A stretch of 64,000 bases of DNA from Chryseobacterium kimseyorum (GCF_025971945.1 NZ_JAPDHW010000008.1:174130-238129); one strand, 5' to 3'; shown: positions 46,133 through 55,320, counted from the stretch's first letter. Notes: generated by a model from the letters alone, not told the origin. Translations and numbers: made by a program.

Positions 46133-47374
46133 TTATCTCATTTTCAATGTTATAAGACATACAATTGCTAACATAACTCCAATGATAATCATCCTGTTAA
46201 CGATTTTACTTTCGTGAAAACCATCTTTCTGATAATGATGATGCAGAGGAGACATTTTAAACAATCTATTATTCTGGGCATATTCTAACCCGAATTTTCT
46301 CTTTCTGTATTTAAAAACAACTACCTGAAGCATCACAGAAACATTTTCAATTAAGAAAATTCCGCACAGTACAGGAATCATTAATTCTTTTCTTAAAATA
46401 ACAGCCAAAACAGCGATCACACCGCCCAACATCAAACTTCCGGTATCACCCATAAAAACCTGCGCCGGATACGTATTGTACCAGAAGAATCCGATAACTG
46501 CTCCTACCATGGCGACGACAAAAATCGTGGTTTCACCCATGTTTGGGAGAAACATAATATTGAGATAATCTGCAAATATGATATTCCCGGAAACGTAGGT
46601 GAAAAATGCAAGTGTCAATAAGATAACCGTACTCGTTCCTGCAGCCAAACCATCAATTCCATCGGTGATATTGGCTCCGTTTGAAACGGCTGTTACAATG
46701 AAAATTACAATAGGAATAAATACAATCCACGCCCATTCGTGAGCATCTTCATCACTCATCCAGAATAAAATTCCGCTGTAATCAAATTCATTATTTTTAG
46801 CAAAAGGAACGGTGGAAACAGTAATCTTTTCAGTAGGCATGAAATTCTGCTCTACGTTATTTCTGTTAACCACTTTAGCATCTGCATATTTCCTTTTCAC
46901 AGTAATATCCGGATGAAAATACATGGTCACTCCAATAATTAAACCTAAACCAACCTGCCCGACAATCTTAAATTTCCCGCTTAATCCGTCTTTATTTTTC
47001 TTTACCTTCTTTAAATAATCATCTAAAAATCCTATTGCCCCCATCCAAACGACAGTCACCATCAAAAGCACGATGTAAATGTTGGTAATTCTGGTAAACA
47101 GTAAAACCGGAATTAAAGTCGCAATGATAATGATGAGACCACCCATGGTAGGTGTCCCTTCTTTTTGTTTCTGCCCATCTAGTCCTAAGTCACGAACCAA
47201 CTCTCCCATCTGTTTTCCCCGCAGATAATTGATGATGCTCTTACCGTAGATAAGCGCTATCGTCAAAGACAATAAAACCGCCATCCCCGCACGGAAAGAG
47301 ATGTACCTCAACATTCCCATTCCCGGAATGTGGATACCTTGGCTCGTTAAGTATTCGTATAAGTAGTATAACAT
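46133..47374 (-). CDS. mraY: Phospho-N-acetylmuramoyl-pentapeptide transferase MraY
   Basis: A 413-residue membrane enzyme (about ten TM) making lipid I. Motifs: [56 protein letters not shown] and [10 protein letters not shown]. It is about 50 residues longer than E. coli MraY, owing to an extra periplasmic loop near 175-220 ([20 protein letters not shown]), a feature I recall for Bacteroidota. Confidence 0.96.
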   Translation of the reverse strand: MLYYLYEYLTSQGIHIPGMGMLRYISFRAGMAVLLSLTIALIYGKSIINYLRGKQMGELVRDLGLDGQKQKEGTPTMGGLIIIIATLIPVLLFTRITNIYIVLLMVTVVWMGAIGFLDDYLKKVKKNKDGLSGKFKIVGQVGLGLIIGVTMYFHPDITVKRKYADAKVVNRNNVEQNFMPTEKITVSTVPFAKNNEFDYSGILFWMSDEDAHEWAWIVFIPIVIFIVTAVSNGANITDGIDGLAAGTSTVILLTLAFFTYVSGNIIFADYLNIMFLPNMGETTIFVVAMVGAVIGFFWYNTYPAQVFMGDTGSLMLGGVIAVLAVILRKELMIPVLCGIFLIENVSVMLQVVVFKYRKRKFGLEYAQNNRLFKMSPLHHHYQKDGFHESKIVNRMIIIGVMLAIVCLITLKMR

Positions 47375-47392
47375 TTCTTATTTATTTTAGTT

Positions 47393-47752
47393 CTAAAGAT
47401 TAAACTGTTTGAAAAAGACATATGTTCTATTATTGCAAACTGAATCTATTTTGCTTCCTTTTTCAAAACTTGGATAAATGATTCCAACCTCATTATACAG
47501 TTTCAAAATCTCTACTTTATATTTTTGCTCCCTGTTTCTTAAAAATTTTTCACACAAACAAATACCTACTCCTTTTTTAGCATTTGATTCAGAAAAATCT
47601 ATAAATCCCGGCTGCAGATCTTCCAACTCATAAATTTGTTCACAATCTAAAATTTTAATTTCCTTTTTTGAATTATCTTTTAAAAGAAAAACTATCAATA
47701 TTCCCCCACAAAAAATTAGAGAAATTATTAATATCATTTTAGATGTTTTCAT
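47393..47752 (-). CDS. Small membrane-anchored protein between murE and mraY
   Basis: A 119-residue protein with an N-terminal membrane segment (about 6-25) and a small extracytoplasmic domain with several cysteines (ILDCEQIYEL, GICLCEKFL, SVCNNR), which could form disulfides. It lies between murE (19 nt) and mraY (18 nt) and is probably cotranscribed. No family recognised. Its base composition is more AT-rich than its neighbours, which would suit recent acquisition, though the gene is short. Confidence 0.65.
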   Translation of the reverse strand: MKTSKMILIISLIFCGGILIVFLLKDNSKKEIKILDCEQIYELEDLQPGFIDFSESNAKKGVGICLCEKFLRNREQKYKVEILKLYNEVGIIYPSFEKGSKIDSVCNNRTYVFFKQFNL

Positions 47753-47771
47753 AATTTAAATCTTCGTGCAA

Positions 47772-49232
47772 TTACTTCGACAGAAGCTTCCAAAGCTCAT
47801 TTATTACTTCTTTATCATCAAAATGATGTTTCACCCCATTAATTTCCTGATAGTTTTCGTGCCCTTTTCCGGCTACGAGAACAATGTCTTTCGGTTCAGA
47901 GAACTTAATGGCCATTTTTATGGCTTCTCTTCTGTCCGGAATTGAAGTGTACTTGCTGAAGTTCTGAGGTTCAACGCCTGCTTCAATTTCTTTTATAATC
48001 TGATTCGGATCTTCCGTTCTCGGGTTGTCTGAAGTGATTATTGCCAAAGTGGATTTCTTTGAGGCAATATTTCCCATTTCAGGTCTCTTGGAATGATCTC
48101 TGTCTCCTCCACAGCCGAAAACTGTAATCAGTCTTTCATTTTTTGTTCTGATGTCATTGATACTGTCTAAAACATTTTCCAATGCATCTGGAGTATGTGC
48201 GTAATCAACGATGAAGAAAATTCCACCGTCAGACTTGAACGTTTCAAATCTTCCGGAAACTCTTTTCAAAATGCTGATTGCCTGAAGAATTTCATCTTGT
48301 TCGAAACCTAATTCAGAAGCAATTCCGAAAACAAGTAACAGATTGTAGACATTGAATTTTCCTGTTAAAGTTGTCCAGAATTCTTTCCCGTTGAAATTCA
48401 AAAGCATTCCGTTGAAATCAACTTCCAAAGTTCTTCCATGGAAATCTGCCATCGTTTTCAAAGCATAAGACCTTTTTGCAGCCTTTGTGTTCTGAAGCAT
48501 CACGTTTCCGTTTTTATCGTCAACATTCGTGATGGCGATTGCATTTGCATTTAACTCATCAAAAAATCTCTTTTTGATTTTTAAATATTCGTCAAACGTT
48601 TTATGATAATCTAAATGGTCGTGCGTCAAGTTGGTAAAGCCAGCAATTTTGAAAGTCAGCCCTTCAATTCTGTTTTGGGCAATGCCGTGAGAGCTTACTT
48701 CCATAAAGGCAAATTCACATCCTTCCTCAACAGCCTGAGCCAAAATTTTATTGATGGTAATTACATCCGGAGTCGTATGCGTAGCCGGAATGACTTTTTC
48801 GCCAATTCTAATTTCTACTGTCGACAATAATGCTGAGTCGTACCCCAAATTTTTAAACACATCAAAAAGCAAAGTCGAAACAGAAGTTTTCCCGTTGGTT
48901 CCGGTAACGCCGATTAACTTTAACTTTTCTGAAGGATTTCCGTAGTAATTAGAAGATAAATGCCCTAATGTTTTAGACGCATCTTTTACTTTAACGTAAG
49001 TAATGTTTTCATCTAAATTTCCCGGAAGTTCTTCGCAAACAATAGTTGTCGCACCTTTTTCGATAGAAGATGCAATAAATGAATGACCGTCCACAACCGT
49101 TCCTCTCAATGCGATGTACAAAGAGTTTTCGGATACCTTTCTGCTGTCGAAAACCAATTCTGACACCTCACGGTTGCTTTCACCATGAGTTTCTAATACC
49201 GGAATTCTGTTTAATAATTCAACTAATTGCAT
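47772..49232 (-). CDS. murE: UDP-MurNAc-tripeptide ligase MurE (diaminopimelate-adding)
   Basis: A 486-residue ligase from the ATG at 49232 (MQLVELLNRIPVLETHG), matching the usual family start; the frame extends 27 codons upstream without conserved features. ATP loop GVTGTNGKTSVSTLLFDVF; FMEVSSHGIAQNRI; HTPDALENVL; and ITSDNPRTEDP, where the DNPR motif marks meso-diaminopimelate specificity as opposed to lysine. Confidence 0.95.
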   Translation of the reverse strand: MQLVELLNRIPVLETHGESNREVSELVFDSRKVSENSLYIALRGTVVDGHSFIASSIEKGATTIVCEELPGNLDENITYVKVKDASKTLGHLSSNYYGNPSEKLKLIGVTGTNGKTSVSTLLFDVFKNLGYDSALLSTVEIRIGEKVIPATHTTPDVITINKILAQAVEEGCEFAFMEVSSHGIAQNRIEGLTFKIAGFTNLTHDHLDYHKTFDEYLKIKKRFFDELNANAIAITNVDDKNGNVMLQNTKAAKRSYALKTMADFHGRTLEVDFNGMLLNFNGKEFWTTLTGKFNVYNLLLVFGIASELGFEQDEILQAISILKRVSGRFETFKSDGGIFFIVDYAHTPDALENVLDSINDIRTKNERLITVFGCGGDRDHSKRPEMGNIASKKSTLAIITSDNPRTEDPNQIIKEIEAGVEPQNFSKYTSIPDRREAIKMAIKFSEPKDIVLVAGKGHENYQEINGVKHHFDDKEVINELWKLLSK

Positions 49233-49322
49233 TGCTTTGATGCGGTTTATTTTATTTTTTGCCTGTTGATTATAATAGGATTTCATCCTTTCATTATCAG
49301 GCAGTCTTTTCAATACTTATTT

Positions 49323-51314
49323 CTAATTTTGCAGAGTCAAATATATTCTCTGATTTTTGGTGATCGTGGTGCCTTCAAGAGGAAATTGTTCTTTAATTCT
49401 TCCCACTCCTTTAAAGTCTACACGATATCCTAAATTTTCCAATTGTGGGATCGCATTTTTACCAATCAATCCTACTACACTTGGCATTTGTTTATTATTA
49501 ACTGCTATTTTTACATTAGGTTCAACCATTTTATTGAGATTAACCTTTCTGTCGACAAGCATTTCTTTTTCTACATTCTGAGGTGTTTTCAGGAAAGTTT
49601 TACCTGCAATTTCCTTAAAAACCGGTGCGGAAACCGTTCCCCCATAAAATCCTTTCGAAACATTTGGCTCACTGATCATTACATAACAGGTGTATTTCGG
49701 ATTGTCTGCCGGATAAAATCCTGCAAACGAAGCTCTGTACTTCATCGGGCCTGGCAACCAGTACTCAAATCTTGCGGTTCCCGTCTTTCCTGCCATTTTC
49801 AGATTCGGAGTGAAAATACTTCTTCCTGTTCCTTTTTCAACAGCTTTTGTCAAAGCGCTTGTCATCATCTGAATGGCTTTTTCTGATGCCATTTTCTTTA
49901 CAATCACTTCCTCTTTTGCTTCAAAAATTGTCTTCCCGTCCTTCATTATTTTATCAATGAAAAGAGGTTTCAGCATTTTACCGTTATTGGCAATTCCGTT
50001 GTAGAAAGTTGTCAACTGCAGCAAATTGATATTAGTCGCATATCCGTAAGAGATTGAAGCTAAGGTCGCAGCGTTCCAGGACTTGCTTTTTGGAGTTAAA
50101 ATTCTAGGTTTTGTAATTCCCGGAAGCTCAATATCCATTTTATCAAACAACTTCCATCTTCTTAAATGATCAAGAAAAATCTGTGGTTTGTCTGCATAGA
50201 ATTTAGTGATCAATTTCGCAGTTCCCACGTTACTTGATTTAGCTAAGACATCGCTGATCTCGTATGTTCCTCCACCGTGACCGTCTGAAATTCTCTGTTT
50301 AGCGTAAGTCCAGACACCATTTCCTACGTTTACCGTTGTACTTTCATCGATAAATCCGTCATCCATAGCTGCTAACAACGAAATTGTTTTAAAAGTAGAT
50401 CCCGGTTCAATATTATCTTTTAGACCATAATTGTACGCATCTTCGTAAACCCCAGGCTCGGTTTCTCTTAAATTAACCATTGCACGAACTTTCCCGGTCG
50501 CCACTTCCATGACGATTACCGTTCCGTGTTTCGCCTCAAAATTAACCAGTTGCTTTTCTAAAGCTGAGTGAGCAATATCCTGAATTCTAAGATCTAAAGT
50601 GGTATAAACATCCTGACCGTCAGTCGGTTCTTTTACTTTCCAGAAGTCAATCGGCTTCCACTGTGATGAATTGACTCTTTGCTCAAGTCGCTCGCCGTCA
50701 GTTCCTGTTAAAAATTTTGAAAAAGCTCCTTCAAGACCGGCTTTTGCAACTCCATTGTCAATTCCTATTGTTCCGGCACCAATTTCTGAAGTAGCCAGTT
50801 CTCTTTTGTAATTTCTGTCTATGATAAAACCACCTTTGTTTTTTCCTCTTCTGAAAATCGGGAATTTTCTGATTCTGTCGTATTCATCGAAATCAAGACC
50901 TTTTACCAAAGAATAATATTGGTTTTTCTTTTTTCTCTGCTCGTCAAATCTTTTTCTGAAATCAGCTCTCGGCTTTCCAAACATTTTACTTAGAGAATCG
51001 GTAAGCGGTCCAATATTATTGGTGTAGACTGTATCTTTTATGGTTTTAAAATCAAGATAAACGTCATAACGCATAACCGTGGTAGCCAGAATAGAACCGT
51101 CTGACGCATAGAGATTTCCACGCGCAGCTTTCAGAGTAGCGGTACGGTAATTATTGTTAATGTAATCATCTTTAATTTCCTGAACATTGGTATTCTGCAG
51201 AAGAATAATTCTCCCGATGAAAAGCACAAAAACGCACAAAGCTCCCACTGCAAAGAGGTAGCCCCATCGTAATGTTTTCTTACGTTTGTTGTCGTATTCA
51301 CTTGGCTTTTGCAT
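49323..51314 (-). CDS. ftsI: Division transpeptidase FtsI/PBP3-like with PASTA domain
   Basis: A 663-residue class B PBP: TM about 17-39, dimerisation/pedestal domain, and a transpeptidase domain with SxxK at S306-K309 (EPGSTFKT), the SxN motif in AKSSNVGTAKL, and KTG in MAGKTGTARFEY. A C-terminal PASTA domain (about 600-663: MPSVVGLIGKNAIPQLENLGYRV) distinguishes it from E. coli FtsI and resembles SpoVD-type and other Bacteroidota PBPs. It overlaps the ftsL-like gene by 17 bp, so the two are translationally coupled. Confidence 0.95.
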   Translation of the reverse strand: MQKPSEYDNKRKKTLRWGYLFAVGALCVFVLFIGRIILLQNTNVQEIKDDYINNNYRTATLKAARGNLYASDGSILATTVMRYDVYLDFKTIKDTVYTNNIGPLTDSLSKMFGKPRADFRKRFDEQRKKKNQYYSLVKGLDFDEYDRIRKFPIFRRGKNKGGFIIDRNYKRELATSEIGAGTIGIDNGVAKAGLEGAFSKFLTGTDGERLEQRVNSSQWKPIDFWKVKEPTDGQDVYTTLDLRIQDIAHSALEKQLVNFEAKHGTVIVMEVATGKVRAMVNLRETEPGVYEDAYNYGLKDNIEPGSTFKTISLLAAMDDGFIDESTTVNVGNGVWTYAKQRISDGHGGGTYEISDVLAKSSNVGTAKLITKFYADKPQIFLDHLRRWKLFDKMDIELPGITKPRILTPKSKSWNAATLASISYGYATNINLLQLTTFYNGIANNGKMLKPLFIDKIMKDGKTIFEAKEEVIVKKMASEKAIQMMTSALTKAVEKGTGRSIFTPNLKMAGKTGTARFEYWLPGPMKYRASFAGFYPADNPKYTCYVMISEPNVSKGFYGGTVSAPVFKEIAGKTFLKTPQNVEKEMLVDRKVNLNKMVEPNVKIAVNNKQMPSVVGLIGKNAIPQLENLGYRVDFKGVGRIKEQFPLEGTTITKNQRIYLTLQN

Positions 51315-51663
51315 CTGTACTGTCCAGTTTTATTAACAATTTATGAGGGTGACTTTCTAAAGTCATTAATGAATCTTCGGCAACCTGCTTCCCCAATTCA
51401 GATTCCATTTTTACTTTGATGAGCTTACTTTGCGCGTAGGCATTTCTGGATTTATATTCTTCTGTTTCTTCTTTTAAAGCGTTTACAATTTTTATCTTTT
51501 TGTTTACCAAATGGTTAGAATAAATCATCCCCATCATCAAAACAAAAATCAACAAGAAAAACTTATAATGCGTTGTCAACTCATCACGGTTCAGAAAATT
51601 CCCTTTTATAATATCTATAAAAGTGAGTTTTTTTTGAGGACGATATGTTGGTTTTTTTGCCAC
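51298..51663 (-). CDS. FtsL-like division protein
   Basis: A 121-residue bitopic protein: basic cytosolic N-terminus, one TM at about 34-52 (FFLLIFVLMMGMIYSNHLV), then a periplasmic coiled coil (KIKIVNALKEETEEYKSR). The size, topology and position between rsmH and ftsI are those of FtsL, which sequence searches recognise poorly. I infer the role from synteny and topology and give no symbol for lack of sequence signature. Confidence 0.8.
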   Translation of the reverse strand: MAKKPTYRPQKKLTFIDIIKGNFLNRDELTTHYKFFLLIFVLMMGMIYSNHLVNKKIKIVNALKEETEEYKSRNAYAQSKLIKVKMESELGKQVAEDSLMTLESHPHKLLIKLDSTDAKAK

Positions 51664-51729
51664 AGACTTTGTCTGATTTTATTTTTATTTAAATTATTGT
51701 CAATTTTCTTTGAAGTCAATTCATTTCAT

Positions 51730-51766
51730 TTGTCAATAGTCAATTTTAAAAATTCACCATTGACAA
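51730..51766 (-). repeat. 18-bp inverted repeat in the rsmH-ftsL gap
   Basis: TTGTCAATAGTCAATTTT (51730-51747) and AAAATTCACCATTGACAA (51749-51766) pair at 16 of 18 positions with a single-base loop. There is no T run on the minus strand, so it is not an ordinary terminator; it may modulate read-through or RNA processing. Confidence 0.7.
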
Positions 51767-51780
51767 TTCACTATTCACTT

Positions 51781-52680
51781 TTACAATTTTATTCCTGTTC
51801 TCATTTTAGCACTTCTGGCTCTTGAGTTTTCTTCAATCTCTTTATCGTCCGGAATAATCGCCTTGCTTTTTACGAGTTCAAATGCTTTTGCGTAATTTCC
51901 ATAGATATCGCGTTGCGGTTCTCCTTCAAACATTCCGTTTTTCAGGAATCTTTTTACCAGACGGTCTTCCAGTGAATGATAAGAAATCACCACAAGTCGT
52001 CCGCTGGGTTTCAAAACATTGTAAGCCTGAACCAGCATTTCCTTTAAAACTTCCAGCTCCTGATTAACTTCAATTCTAATCGCCTGAAAAAGCTGTGCAT
52101 AAAATTTATTCACTTTATGCGGCGGAAGGAAGCTGAATAATTTTTTCAGATCTTCCGTTGTGTTGATTGCTTTTATTTTTCTGTGATGAACGATATCTCT
52201 TGCCAGTTTTCTTGCTTCTCTTAGCTCACCGTAGTAATAAAAAATATCTGCTAAAGCTTCTTCGTCGTATTCATTGATTACTTTCTTAGCATCCAGACTC
52301 TGCATCACATTCATTCTCATATCGAGTGGTGCATTGTTTCTTGTAGAAAAACCTCTCACGGCTTCATCAAACTGATGAGAAGAAACACCAAGGTCAGCCA
52401 AAACGCCATCCACCTTCGCAACTCCATACATCAACAGAGAATTTTCAAGAAATCTAAAGTTTTGATTGATTAAAGTAAACTTCGGGTCATCAATGGTATT
52501 TTTCAGTGCATCCAAATCCTGATCAAATGCGTATAGCTTTCCATTTTCAGAAAGCCTGTATAAAATCTCCTGCGAATGACCGCCACCACCAAATGTGCAG
52601 TCCACATATATTCCGTCCTGATTCGTCACCAAATCATCCACACTTTGCTTCAATAAAACGGGGTTGTGATATATGCTCAT
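51781..52680 (-). CDS. rsmH: 16S rRNA (cytosine1402-N4)-methyltransferase RsmH
   Basis: A 299-residue SAM-dependent methyltransferase. YHNPVLLKQSVDDL at the start, SAM loop YVDCTFGGGGHSQEIL, LADLGVSSHQFDEAVRGFS, and the C-terminal VISYHSLEDRLVKRFL plus RSAKMRTGIKL are family signatures. It lies 15 nt after mraZ, the usual dcw order. Confidence 0.97.
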   Translation of the reverse strand: MSIYHNPVLLKQSVDDLVTNQDGIYVDCTFGGGGHSQEILYRLSENGKLYAFDQDLDALKNTIDDPKFTLINQNFRFLENSLLMYGVAKVDGVLADLGVSSHQFDEAVRGFSTRNNAPLDMRMNVMQSLDAKKVINEYDEEALADIFYYYGELREARKLARDIVHHRKIKAINTTEDLKKLFSFLPPHKVNKFYAQLFQAIRIEVNQELEVLKEMLVQAYNVLKPSGRLVVISYHSLEDRLVKRFLKNGMFEGEPQRDIYGNYAKAFELVKSKAIIPDDKEIEENSRARSAKMRTGIKL

Positions 52681-52695
52681 TTGTGTATTCTTTAT

Positions 52696-53154
52696 TTATT
52701 CTTCATCAAAAGCGCCCATTACATCTTCTGCCAGACTTGCAAAATCTTCTTCATTGGTTGCAATTACCCTTTCATAGGCATCTTTATCCCAAATTTCGAA
52801 AAGTTCACCTGCACTTGTCACTACAATTTCCTTAGTAAGATCAGCATAATGCGTCAGATCTTTTGAAATCTGCAGTCTTCCGGCGCTGTCCAGTTCTACA
52901 GTTTTTACACCTGCAGTAAACATCCTGATGAAATCAGCATTCTTTTTAATGAATCTGTTTAGTTTATTAATCTTTTCCATCAGCTTATCCCATGCTTTCA
53001 TAGGGTAAACTTCGAGACACGGTTGAAACACAGAACGCTTTACTACAAAGGTTTTGTCCTCAAAGTTCTCCATCTGCTTAATCAGCGATGAAGGCACCTT
53101 CAGGCGACCTTTGTCGTCTATTTTGCACTCATATGTTCCAATGAAATTTCTCAT
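52696..53154 (-). CDS. mraZ: Transcriptional regulator MraZ
   Basis: A 152-residue protein from the ATG at 53154 (MRNFIGTYECKIDDKGRLKVP); the upstream extension to a GTG is not conserved and covers the promoter. It has two SpoVT/AbrB-like swapped-hairpin domains, with KIDDKGRLKVP (about 10-20) and ELDSAGRLQIS (about 86-96). MraZ represses its own dcw operon by binding tandem G-rich repeats; three such repeats are visible directly upstream. Confidence 0.95.
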   Translation of the reverse strand: MRNFIGTYECKIDDKGRLKVPSSLIKQMENFEDKTFVVKRSVFQPCLEVYPMKAWDKLMEKINKLNRFIKKNADFIRMFTAGVKTVELDSAGRLQISKDLTHYADLTKEIVVTSAGELFEIWDKDAYERVIATNEEDFASLAEDVMGAFDEE

Positions 53155-53160
53155 TTGGGA

Positions 53161-53203
53161 CAAAATTATACAAATTTTTCCAAAAGCTCCCACTTTTTCC
53201 CAC
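53161..53203 (-). promoter_or_regulatory. MraZ operator and dcw promoter
   Basis: On the minus strand GTGGG (53203-53199), GTGGG (53193-53189) and TTGGA (53183-53179) repeat with an exact 10-bp period, the known MraZ-box layout (TGGGN separated by 5 nt). Downstream, TAATTTTG (53168-53161) fits the -7 consensus. It ends only 6 nt before the mraZ ATG, implying a leaderless or nearly leaderless mRNA. The third repeat is degenerate. Confidence 0.7.
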
Positions 53204-53396
53204 TTTTTGACTTAATGTTAATAAGTTTTACGCCAGAGTAAGCAAATCAGCTTTAAATATTTGATATCACAAGACTTACACAGCATACTATTCATCGAAT
53301 ACTAAAAAGATTTTTAAAAATTACAGTATGAAAAGCTTGATTATATTATTTTTATTTTAAATTAGAGATATCAAAAATTTTTTGGTGTATAATTTG

Positions 53397-53404
53397 TATT
53401 TTTG
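53397..53404 (+). promoter_or_regulatory. -7 box of the alpha/beta hydrolase gene
   Basis: TATTTTTG matches TAnnTTTG and ends 24 nt before the ATG at 53428. It is divergent from the dcw promoter. Confidence 0.45.
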
Positions 53405-53427
53405 CAATGCTTTATTAAAGCGATTTT

Positions 53428-54189
53428 ATGATATTTAGTACAAAAAAAGATAAGAAATATACCTTCATTGAAGCTGGGGAAGGACATCCATTGGTGCTTT
53501 TGCACGGTTTGATGGGTGGGTTGAGCAATTTTGACAAGATGGTGAATTTTTTTTCAGAGAAAGGGTTTAAGGTCTATGTACCTCAGCTCCCTATCTATGA
53601 TTTGCCGGTACTCAATACCAATCTTACCACAATCGCCAAATATGTTATTAAATTTATCGAAAGCGAAATTGGCAAACCTGTAACCATTGTAGGAAATTCT
53701 ATGGGTGGCCACGTTGGGCTTATTCTGACTTTGGCAAGACCTGACTTAGTGAAAAACTTAGTTCTTACCGGAAGTTCCGGTTTGTATGAAAGAGCTTTTG
53801 GTGACAGTTTCCCGAGAAAAAATGACCGTTCATATATAAGAAAGAAAGCTGAAGAGGTTTTCTATGATCCTGCAGTTGCTACAGAAGCTTTGGTAGACGA
53901 AGTTTTCAGCGTAGTCAATGACAGAATGAAAGGAATAAAAACGGTAATGTTGGCAAGAAGCGCCATCAAACACAATATGTTGAACGATCTTCCTAAAATT
54001 GTACGTCCGACGTGCCTGATCTGGGGGAAACAGGATAATGTAACACCTCCTGAAGTTGCAATTGACATGCATAAATTTATCCCGAATTCAGATCTCTTCT
54101 GGATCGATAAATGCGGACATGCTGCAATGATGGAAAAACCCGATGAATTCAACGAGATTCTTTACAATTGGGTAAAAGATAAAATATAA
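53428..54189 (+). CDS. Alpha/beta hydrolase
   Basis: A 253-residue cytosolic alpha/beta hydrolase: oxyanion HG motif LLHGLMGG, nucleophile elbow GNSMGG (Ser about 92), catalytic Asp in IWGKQDNVTPP, His in CGHAAMMEKP. The architecture is like BioH/MhpC-type esterases; no substrate can be assigned. Divergent from mraZ and followed by a terminator before engB. Confidence 0.88.
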   Translation: MIFSTKKDKKYTFIEAGEGHPLVLLHGLMGGLSNFDKMVNFFSEKGFKVYVPQLPIYDLPVLNTNLTTIAKYVIKFIESEIGKPVTIVGNSMGGHVGLILTLARPDLVKNLVLTGSSGLYERAFGDSFPRKNDRSYIRKKAEEVFYDPAVATEALVDEVFSVVNDRMKGIKTVMLARSAIKHNMLNDLPKIVRPTCLIWGKQDNVTPPEVAIDMHKFIPNSDLFWIDKCGHAAMMEKPDEFNEILYNWVKDKI

Positions 54190-54198
54190 ATTAAGACT

Positions 54199-54231
54199 AA
54201 ACCATTAAGACTTTCTTAATGGTTTATTTTT
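54199..54231 (+). terminator. Terminator between the hydrolase gene and engB
   Basis: Perfect 11-bp stem AAACCATTAAG / CTTAATGGTTT with a 5-nt loop, followed by ATTTTTC. The right arm contains the first possible start codon of the engB frame, so that start is unlikely. Confidence 0.75.
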
Positions 54232-54251
54232 CTAAATTAAATCAAGACAAA

Positions 54252-54875
54252 ATGGTTATAAAGACAGCAGAGTTTGTAAAAAGCAGCGGTAAATGGCAGG
54301 AATGTCCGGAAGGAACCATCCCGGAATATGCTTTTATCGGACGCTCAAACGTAGGGAAATCATCATTGATCAATGGTATGCTCAACAGGAAAGATTTGGC
54401 AAAAACTTCAGGAACTCCGGGGAAAACTCAGTTGATTAATCATTTCATTATTAATGAAAGCTGGTATCTGACCGATCTTCCGGGCTACGGATATGCCAAG
54501 GTTTCAAAAGTGATGAGAAGAGATTTTGAAAAATTAATTAACAACTATATTTTAAACAGAAACAATCTGGTGAATCTTTTTGTTTTGGTTGACTCCCGTC
54601 ACAGTCCACAGAATATTGATTTGGAATTTATCCAGTGGTGTGGAGAAAGCGGCGTTCCTTTTTCAATTGTTTTTACAAAAGCAGATAAACTGAAACCCAA
54701 TGTTCTTATCAAAAACGTTGAAGATTACAAAGCTGAACTTCATAAAACCTGGGAAGACCTTCCTGAAATTTATGTAACATCTGGAGAAAAGAAAACCGGA
54801 ACGGAGGAGATCTTAAGTTTCATTCATAAAACCAATGAATTTTTAGCCAATAACAGCGTGACCTTTAATGAGTAA
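54252..54875 (+). CDS. engB: Ribosome biogenesis GTPase EngB (YsxC/YihA)
   Basis: A 207-residue GTPase starting at the ATG at 54252; the upstream ATG at 54219 falls in the terminator hairpin. G1 IGRSNVGKSSLING, G2 threonines in SGTPGKTQ, G3 TDLPGYGYAKV, G4 FTKADKL, G5 YVTSGEKK. EngB takes part in late 50S assembly. It overlaps the acetyltransferase gene by 8 bp. Confidence 0.95.
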   Translation: MVIKTAEFVKSSGKWQECPEGTIPEYAFIGRSNVGKSSLINGMLNRKDLAKTSGTPGKTQLINHFIINESWYLTDLPGYGYAKVSKVMRRDFEKLINNYILNRNNLVNLFVLVDSRHSPQNIDLEFIQWCGESGVPFSIVFTKADKLKPNVLIKNVEDYKAELHKTWEDLPEIYVTSGEKKTGTEEILSFIHKTNEFLANNSVTFNE

Positions 54876-55317
54876 TATTATTTGGAAAATAAAAAGTTTT
54901 GAAGAAATTACCACTTCCGAACTTTACGAAATTATCAAAGCGAGAGTTGATGTATTTGTAGTAGAGCAAGACTGCCCGTATCCTGATTTGGATGGATACG
55001 ATCAGCAGGCTGTTCACATTTGGGCAGAACAGGATCAAGATGTTTTAGCATACTGCAGAATTTTCAACAAAGAAATTAAATATCCGGAAACTTCCATCGG
55101 CAGGGTTCTCACGACTGAAAAAGCCCGCGGAAAAAGTTTAGGGAAACAACTGATTCAATACGCAGTAGAAACCATAGAAAACCGCTTTCATACGAGTGAA
55201 GTGAGAATTTCTGCTCAGGATTACCTGTTAAGATTCTACTCAGGATTCGGTTTTGAAGATACAGGAAAGAAATATTTAGAAGACAATATTCCTCACACGG
55301 AAATGTTTAGAAAATAA
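54868..55317 (+). CDS. GNAT N-acetyltransferase, ElaA-like
   Basis: A 149-residue GNAT protein. The N-terminal LYEIIKARVDVFVVEQDCPYPDLDGYD is the ElaA signature; the acetyl-CoA loop is R-x2-G-K-x-L-G-K (RGKSLGKQL), preceded by IGRVLTTEKA. The C-terminal FYSGFGFEDTGKKYLEDNIPH is also typical. The acceptor is unknown. It is translationally coupled to engB by overlap. Confidence 0.9.
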   Translation: MSNIIWKIKSFEEITTSELYEIIKARVDVFVVEQDCPYPDLDGYDQQAVHIWAEQDQDVLAYCRIFNKEIKYPETSIGRVLTTEKARGKSLGKQLIQYAVETIENRFHTSEVRISAQDYLLRFYSGFGFEDTGKKYLEDNIPHTEMFRK

Positions 55318-55320
55318 GTG

